From: Propionispira arboris
Lineage (GTDB): Bacteria; Bacillota; Negativicutes; Selenomonadales; Selenomonadaceae
NCBI RefSeq assembly: GCF_900109225.1
Contig: NZ_FNZK01000001.1
Span: 358,800-422,799 of the forward strand
Reading direction: 5' to 3'
Length of the DNA stretch: 64,000 nt
A program made the translations under genes and the position numbers. Positions within the stretch are counted from its first letter, which is position 1; each line of letters begins with the position of its first letter. Shown piece after piece: positions 61,042-64,000 of this stretch. The notes beneath the pieces were generated by a model. That model was not told the DNA's origin and did no database searches. It saw nothing but the letters and a program-made list of their open reading frames with translations.

Positions 61042-62421
61042 ATGAAAGAACCAACGATGAATAGGGGTTTGAAAAACAGACATCTTCAACTGATATCCCT
61101 TGGCGGGATTATCGGTAGTGGGTATTTTTTGGGAACCGGATATGTTTTAGAGAAAGCGGGTCCGGCATCAATTCTGGCATATTTATTGGGCGGCGCAATT
61201 GTACTTTGCGTTATGTTGTGTTTAGCAGAGCTCGCTGTAGCTAAACCTGTTTCGGGATCCTTTGTAACGTATGCGAAAGACAATATTTCGTCCACTTGGG
61301 CTTGTGGGGTGGGCTGGGCTTATTGGCTGAATTGGATTGCTTATGTACCGTCGGAAATGATTGCGGCGGGAATTATTATGAATAAATTTATACCAGAAGT
61401 AAGTCAGGTTTGGTGGGCTGTTCTGTTTGGTTTGATTGTGACGGTCATTAATCTTTTTAACGTAGAGAAGTTTGGTGAAAGTGAATTTTGGCTGGCGATT
61501 GTTAAAATTGTAGCGCTGGTTATGTTTAGCATTGTAAGTATACTGATCTGTCTTGGTTTGATTGGTGACCAAGGCGTACTGGGAACCAGCATTTTGCTTG
61601 GTCATGGAGGCTTTGCCCCAAATGGGTATTGGTCCATTATTTTAACGATGGTTATTATAATGGTTAATTTTCAAGGATCAGAAATTATCGGCTTGGCCGC
61701 AGGAGAATGTGAACATCCGGAAAAAAGTATTCCTATCGCGGTACGCAATGTAACTTGGCGCATCATAGCGCTTTATATCATACCTATTTCACTTTTGATT
61801 TCGATTTTGCCTTGGGATCAGGCGACTTTAGAAGAAAGCGTTTTTGCAGCGGCGCTGAGTCAATATGGGCTTAGTGGAGCAAGTTCTGTATTTGCGTTTG
61901 TGGTATTGACCGCTGCTATTTCTTGTTCAAATTCAGGATTGTATGGAAGTGGCAGAACACTGCATGCTTTGGCGAAAATTGATATGGCACCTAAATGGCT
62001 GGGGGCTCTTAATAAAAATGGAATGCCGCAAAATTCTATTTTGGTTTCAGTTTGTGGTTGCTGGCTGGTTATTGCTTTGTATACTTTGGATGCGAGCGAA
62101 ACAGCTTATACGTATTTATTAGCAGTATCAGGTTTTACGGGAGCTATGGCTTGGATTTCGATTTGTTGGAGTCAGTATAATTTCCGTAATAAAATTATAG
62201 CAAAGGGACTTGAATCTACACTTAAATACAAAACACCGTTTTTCCCGTATGTCACGTTGTTTGGTATTTGGGTTCAAGTTATTTGTTTATTGGTGATTGC
62301 CTTTACAGCAGATCTTCGGTCTACTTTATATGCGGGTATCCCAATGATGGTGGTACCGATGATTTGGTATAGACTAAAGAAACATCACGTGGTACATCAT
62401 CCGGCCATACAAAAAGAATAA
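61042..62421 (+). CDS. APC-family amino-acid permease
   Basis: A 459-residue permease with 12 helices of the amino acid transporter (AAT) group. It opens with RHLQLISLGGIIGSGYFLGT, the substrate-binding GSG-type helix 1 break, and continues LGGAIVLCVMLCLAELAVAK. The segment FQGSEIIGLAAGECEHPEKS is helix 6 with the loop typical of AAT members. It imports an amino acid with protons; the substrate could be aromatic, branched-chain or basic. The start is ATG 61042, or 61057 if the first five residues are not used. It is monocistronic. Confidence 0.9.
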   Translation: MKEPTMNRGLKNRHLQLISLGGIIGSGYFLGTGYVLEKAGPASILAYLLGGAIVLCVMLCLAELAVAKPVSGSFVTYAKDNISSTWACGVGWAYWLNWIAYVPSEMIAAGIIMNKFIPEVSQVWWAVLFGLIVTVINLFNVEKFGESEFWLAIVKIVALVMFSIVSILICLGLIGDQGVLGTSILLGHGGFAPNGYWSIILTMVIIMVNFQGSEIIGLAAGECEHPEKSIPIAVRNVTWRIIALYIIPISLLISILPWDQATLEESVFAAALSQYGLSGASSVFAFVVLTAAISCSNSGLYGSGRTLHALAKIDMAPKWLGALNKNGMPQNSILVSVCGCWLVIALYTLDASETAYTYLLAVSGFTGAMAWISICWSQYNFRNKIIAKGLESTLKYKTPFFPYVTLFGIWVQVICLLVIAFTADLRSTLYAGIPMMVVPMIWYRLKKHHVVHHPAIQKE

Positions 62422-62430
62422 GCCATACAA

Positions 62431-62477
62431 GAAGCAGGCAATATCGGTTTTTATTAGACCGATACTGTCTGTTTTTA
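62431..62477 (+). terminator. Intrinsic terminator after permease
   Basis: GAAGCAGGCAATATCGGT / ACCGATACTGTCTGTTTTT with an 8-base loop; the stem contains small mismatches. Confidence 0.8.
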
Positions 62478-62537
62478 TATAAGTAACTTCTACTATGAGG
62501 GTTAATAAAAAATATTAATTGAAAACCTACAATACTA

Positions 62538-62566
62538 TTGACAAACATACAATAGATAGGTATAAT
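62538..62566 (+). promoter_or_regulatory. Promoter of the tRNA cluster
   Basis: TTGACA (62538-62543), 17-base spacer, TATAAT (62561-62566): exact consensus, 40 bases before the first tRNA. Confidence 0.9.
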
Positions 62567-62606
62567 ATATAAATGTTCCTAGGGAATACAACCTAGTGGG
62601 ATACAT

Positions 62607-62681
62607 GCGGAAATAGCTCAGCGGTAGAGCATCGCCTTGCCAAGGCGGGGGTCGCGAGTCCGAATCTCGTTTTCCGCTCCA
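62607..62681 (+). tRNA. tRNA-Gly (GCC), copy 1, variant T-loop
   Basis: GCGGAAA/TTTCCGC acceptor stem, discriminator T, encoded CCA and anticodon GCC (CTTGCCAAG). It is the same as the copy at 63554 except at 62660, where the T-loop reads TCCGAAT instead of TTCGAAT, that is C instead of U at position 55. Confidence 0.93.
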
Positions 62682-62691
62682 TTTTCTTTCT

Positions 62692-62767
62692 GGGCCTATA
62701 GCTCAGTTGGTAGAGCAACCGGCTCATAACCGGTCGGTCTCTGGTTCAAGTCCAGATGGGCCCACCA
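62692..62767 (+). tRNA. tRNA with CAT anticodon (Ile2 or elongator Met)
   Basis: GGGCCTA acceptor start, D-arm AGCTCAGTTGGTAGAGC, anticodon loop CTCATAA, T-loop TTCAAGT, encoded CCA. The CTCATAA loop with flanking CCGG stem and TTCAAGT fits the isoleucine tRNA read by TilS-modified CAT as well as some elongator Met genes, so I leave it open. It is not the initiator, which would have three G-C pairs closing the anticodon stem. Confidence 0.85.
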
Positions 62768-62828
62768 TATTTTCAAAGTGGAAAGATATTGGATTGTGTA
62801 TTTTGAAACTTAATGGTTGTTTTATTAT

Positions 62829-62905
62829 GACTCTGTAGCTCAGCTGGATAGAGTATTTGACTACGAATCAAAGGGTCGCAGGTTCGACTCCTGCCAGGGT
62901 CACCA
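62829..62905 (+). tRNA. tRNA-Arg (ACG)
   Basis: GACTCTG/CAGGGTC acceptor stem, anticodon loop CTACGAA, T-loop TTCGACT, encoded CCA. Confidence 0.93.
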
Positions 62906-62918
62906 AAAATTATATTGT

Positions 62919-63004
62919 GGGTAGGTGCCCGAGTGGTTAAAGGGAGCAGACTGTAAATCTGCCAACTTCGGTTTACGATGGTTCGAATCCATCCTTGCCC
63001 ACCA
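62919..63004 (+). tRNA. tRNA-Tyr (GTA)
   Basis: Class II tRNA with a long variable arm (AACTTCGGTTT region), anticodon loop CTGTAAA, T-loop TTCGAAT, acceptor end CTTGCCC plus A and encoded CCA. Confidence 0.93.
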
Positions 63005-63016
63005 CTGTAATTCATA

Positions 63017-63048
63017 AATGTACAGCCTTTGCTTGTACATTTTATTTT
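63017..63048 (+). terminator. Intrinsic terminator of the tRNA cluster
   Basis: AAATGTACA / TGTACATTT with an 8-base loop, then TTATTTTT. Confidence 0.85.
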
Positions 63049-63260
63049 TCACTAAATGGTTAACTTTAATGAAACATAAGGTTGACCAAATGAGGCGCTT
63101 CGGTTATAATATAAAAAGATTCCAAAACGAAAATTAAATTTATTTGTCATACTTGAGGGCCTCGTTTTTATAATGGGGCTCTGCTTTTTATTTAAAAAGG
63201 TACATGGGTTTACTTTATAAATTATAAACAGTAAATTTGGGAAAAAAATTACAAAACATG

Positions 63261-63289
63261 TTGACAATGTAAAAAGTATAGTGTAATAT
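63261..63289 (+). promoter_or_regulatory. rRNA operon promoter P1
   Basis: TTGACA (63261-63266), 17-base spacer, TAATAT (63284-63289). A perfect hairpin (GTCGCTG / CAGCGAC, 63297-63320) begins right at the expected start. Confidence 0.8.
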
Positions 63290-63392
63290 AATACAAGTCG
63301 CTGATGCAAACAACAGCGACAAACAAGAAAAAATAGAGCAAACTACTAAAAGAGATTTTTAAGTGTTTGAACAGGATTTTTTAGAAAATATA

Positions 63393-63422
63393 TTGACAAT
63401 AACCAAATGGTTGTGTTACTAT
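63393..63422 (+). promoter_or_regulatory. rRNA operon promoter P2
   Basis: TTGACA (63393-63398), 18-base spacer, TACTAT (63417-63422). Tandem promoters are usual for rRNA operons. Confidence 0.7.
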
Positions 63423-63553
63423 ATAAAAGCTGATTAACAGAAATCACACAGTGTTCTCTGAAAACTAAACAATGTAATTAAGATATATGTACCAACATGT
63501 ATCAAGCCAGATGTGCGGGTTTGAATTTATTCAAACCAAAATTAAGTTGGTAT

Positions 63554-63628
63554 GCGGAAATAGCTCAGCGGTAGAGCATCGCCTTGCCAAGGCGGGGGTC
63601 GCGAGTTCGAATCTCGTTTTCCGCTCCA
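63554..63628 (+). tRNA. tRNA-Gly (GCC), copy 2, in the rRNA leader
   Basis: Standard tRNA-Gly with T-loop TTCGAAT, anticodon GCC and encoded CCA. It lies upstream of 16S, an unusual but known placement, and is likely processed from the rRNA precursor. Confidence 0.95.
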
Positions 63629-63701
63629 TAATATTCGTTCCAAGTTTATACGAGGAACATCAATTTTAATTAATTGAGCCTATCAAGGTTCTCTAATATA
63701 A

Positions 63702-64000
63702 TTTATTGGAGAGTTTGATCCTGGCTCAGGACGAACGCTGGCGGCGTGCTTAACACATGCAAGTCGAACGGAGTATTTTATTTCGGTAAAATACTTAGTG
63801 GCGAACGGGTGAGTAACGCGTAGACAACCTACCTTTTAGATGGGGACAACATCGCGAAAGCGGTGCTAATACCGAATGTTGTGTCTTTTCCACATGGGAA
63901 AGCTACTAAAGATGGCCTCTATTTATAAGCTGTCACTAAAAGATGGGTCTGCGTCTGATTAGCTAGTTGGCGGGGTAAATGCCCACCAAGGCAACGATCA
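63702..64000 (+). rRNA. rrs: 16S ribosomal RNA, 5' part
   Basis: Starts with GGAGAGTTTGATCCTGGCTC and continues through the V1 and V2 regions (GGCGTGCTTAACACATGCAA; GTAACGCGTAGACAACCTAC). It runs off the window. The sequence style is that of Negativicutes, and the exact 5' end is approximate. Confidence 0.97.

Larger units (their letters stand above)
63005..63553. other. Intergenic region: end of tRNA cluster and rRNA operon promoters
   Basis: Holds the terminator of the tRNA cluster (63017-63048), about 210 bases in which I see nothing definite, two promoters (63261 and 63393), a hairpin at 63297-63320 and the leader before tRNA-Gly. No protein gene. Confidence 0.7.

Noticed and set aside
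62607..63004. CRISPR array or repeat cluster near the tRNA genes
   Set aside because: The repeated segments are tRNA genes; no direct repeats with regular spacers occur anywhere in the window.

Overview
The window comes from a low-GC, diderm Firmicute of the class Negativicutes. The 16S rRNA start at the right edge fits the Selenomonadaceae/Pectinatus-Megamonas neighbourhood, but only about 300 bases of it are present, so the genus is left open. Outer-membrane genes (a TolC-family channel, a small beta-barrel protein ending in Phe, and a periplasmic adaptor) sit next to Firmicute-type regulation (lysine riboswitch, LevR/mannose-PTS, TTG and GTG starts). I see no insertion sequence, prophage, integrase or CRISPR array. 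This is ordinary chromosome, rich in carbohydrate and energy genes.

Layout. 0-4 kb: pectin/hexuronate use (divergent LacI regulator, altronate dehydratase, family 28 glycosidase) with LacI-type operators. 4.2-10.2 kb: a cyclic-di-GMP protein with QueF, a nitroreductase, a corrinoid adenosyltransferase and RecQ. 10.5-14.9 kb: a TolC-MacA-MacB export operon. 15-17.5 kb: three leftward genes for an outer-membrane protein, an HD-GYP protein and a secreted protein. 17.7-20.1 kb: an amino-acid ABC importer. 20.3-25.6 kb: a deoxyribose locus (SorC/DeoR-type regulator, aldolase, FucP-like permease, epimerase-like protein, sugar kinase). 25.7-34.3 kb: a wall amidase, a SEC-C protein, a MATE pump, NADH dehydrogenase II, and a secreted phosphoesterase and lipase. 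34.3-40 kb: a LevR-type sigma-54 activator followed by a textbook -24/-12 promoter and a complete mannose-family PTS (EIIA, EIIB, EIIC, EIID). 40.2-42.9 kb: phosphofructokinase and a lysine-riboswitch-controlled diaminopimelate decarboxylase. 43-48.4 kb: a DUF1232 protein, topoisomerase III, a DEAD-box helicase and a CorC-like protein. 49-51.3 kb: a three-gene membrane-anchored periplasmic [FeFe] hydrogenase. 51.4-56.6 kb: an ABC-F protein, a glyoxalase-like protein, a eukaryotic-type hexokinase and RpoN. 56.8-62.4 kb: a second NADH dehydrogenase II, an SGNH hydrolase, a VOC protein, a YigZ-family protein and an amino-acid permease. 62.5-64 kb: four tRNAs, then an rRNA operon with tandem promoters, a leading tRNA-Gly and the 16S start.

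How the genes work together. The PTS, hexokinase, phosphofructokinase, deoxyribose and hexuronate genes feed glycolysis. Two NADH dehydrogenases and the hydrogenase handle reducing power, and palindromes resembling Rex sites lie upstream of the first NADH dehydrogenase. RpoN, its LevR activator and a sigma-54 promoter are all present.

The points most worth a second look are: a hydrogenase large subunit with no ATG, GTG or TTG in frame before its ferredoxin domain and with altered H-cluster motifs; a tRNA-Gly copy carrying C at the universally conserved position 55; and a family of inverted dispersed repeats placed beside terminators.
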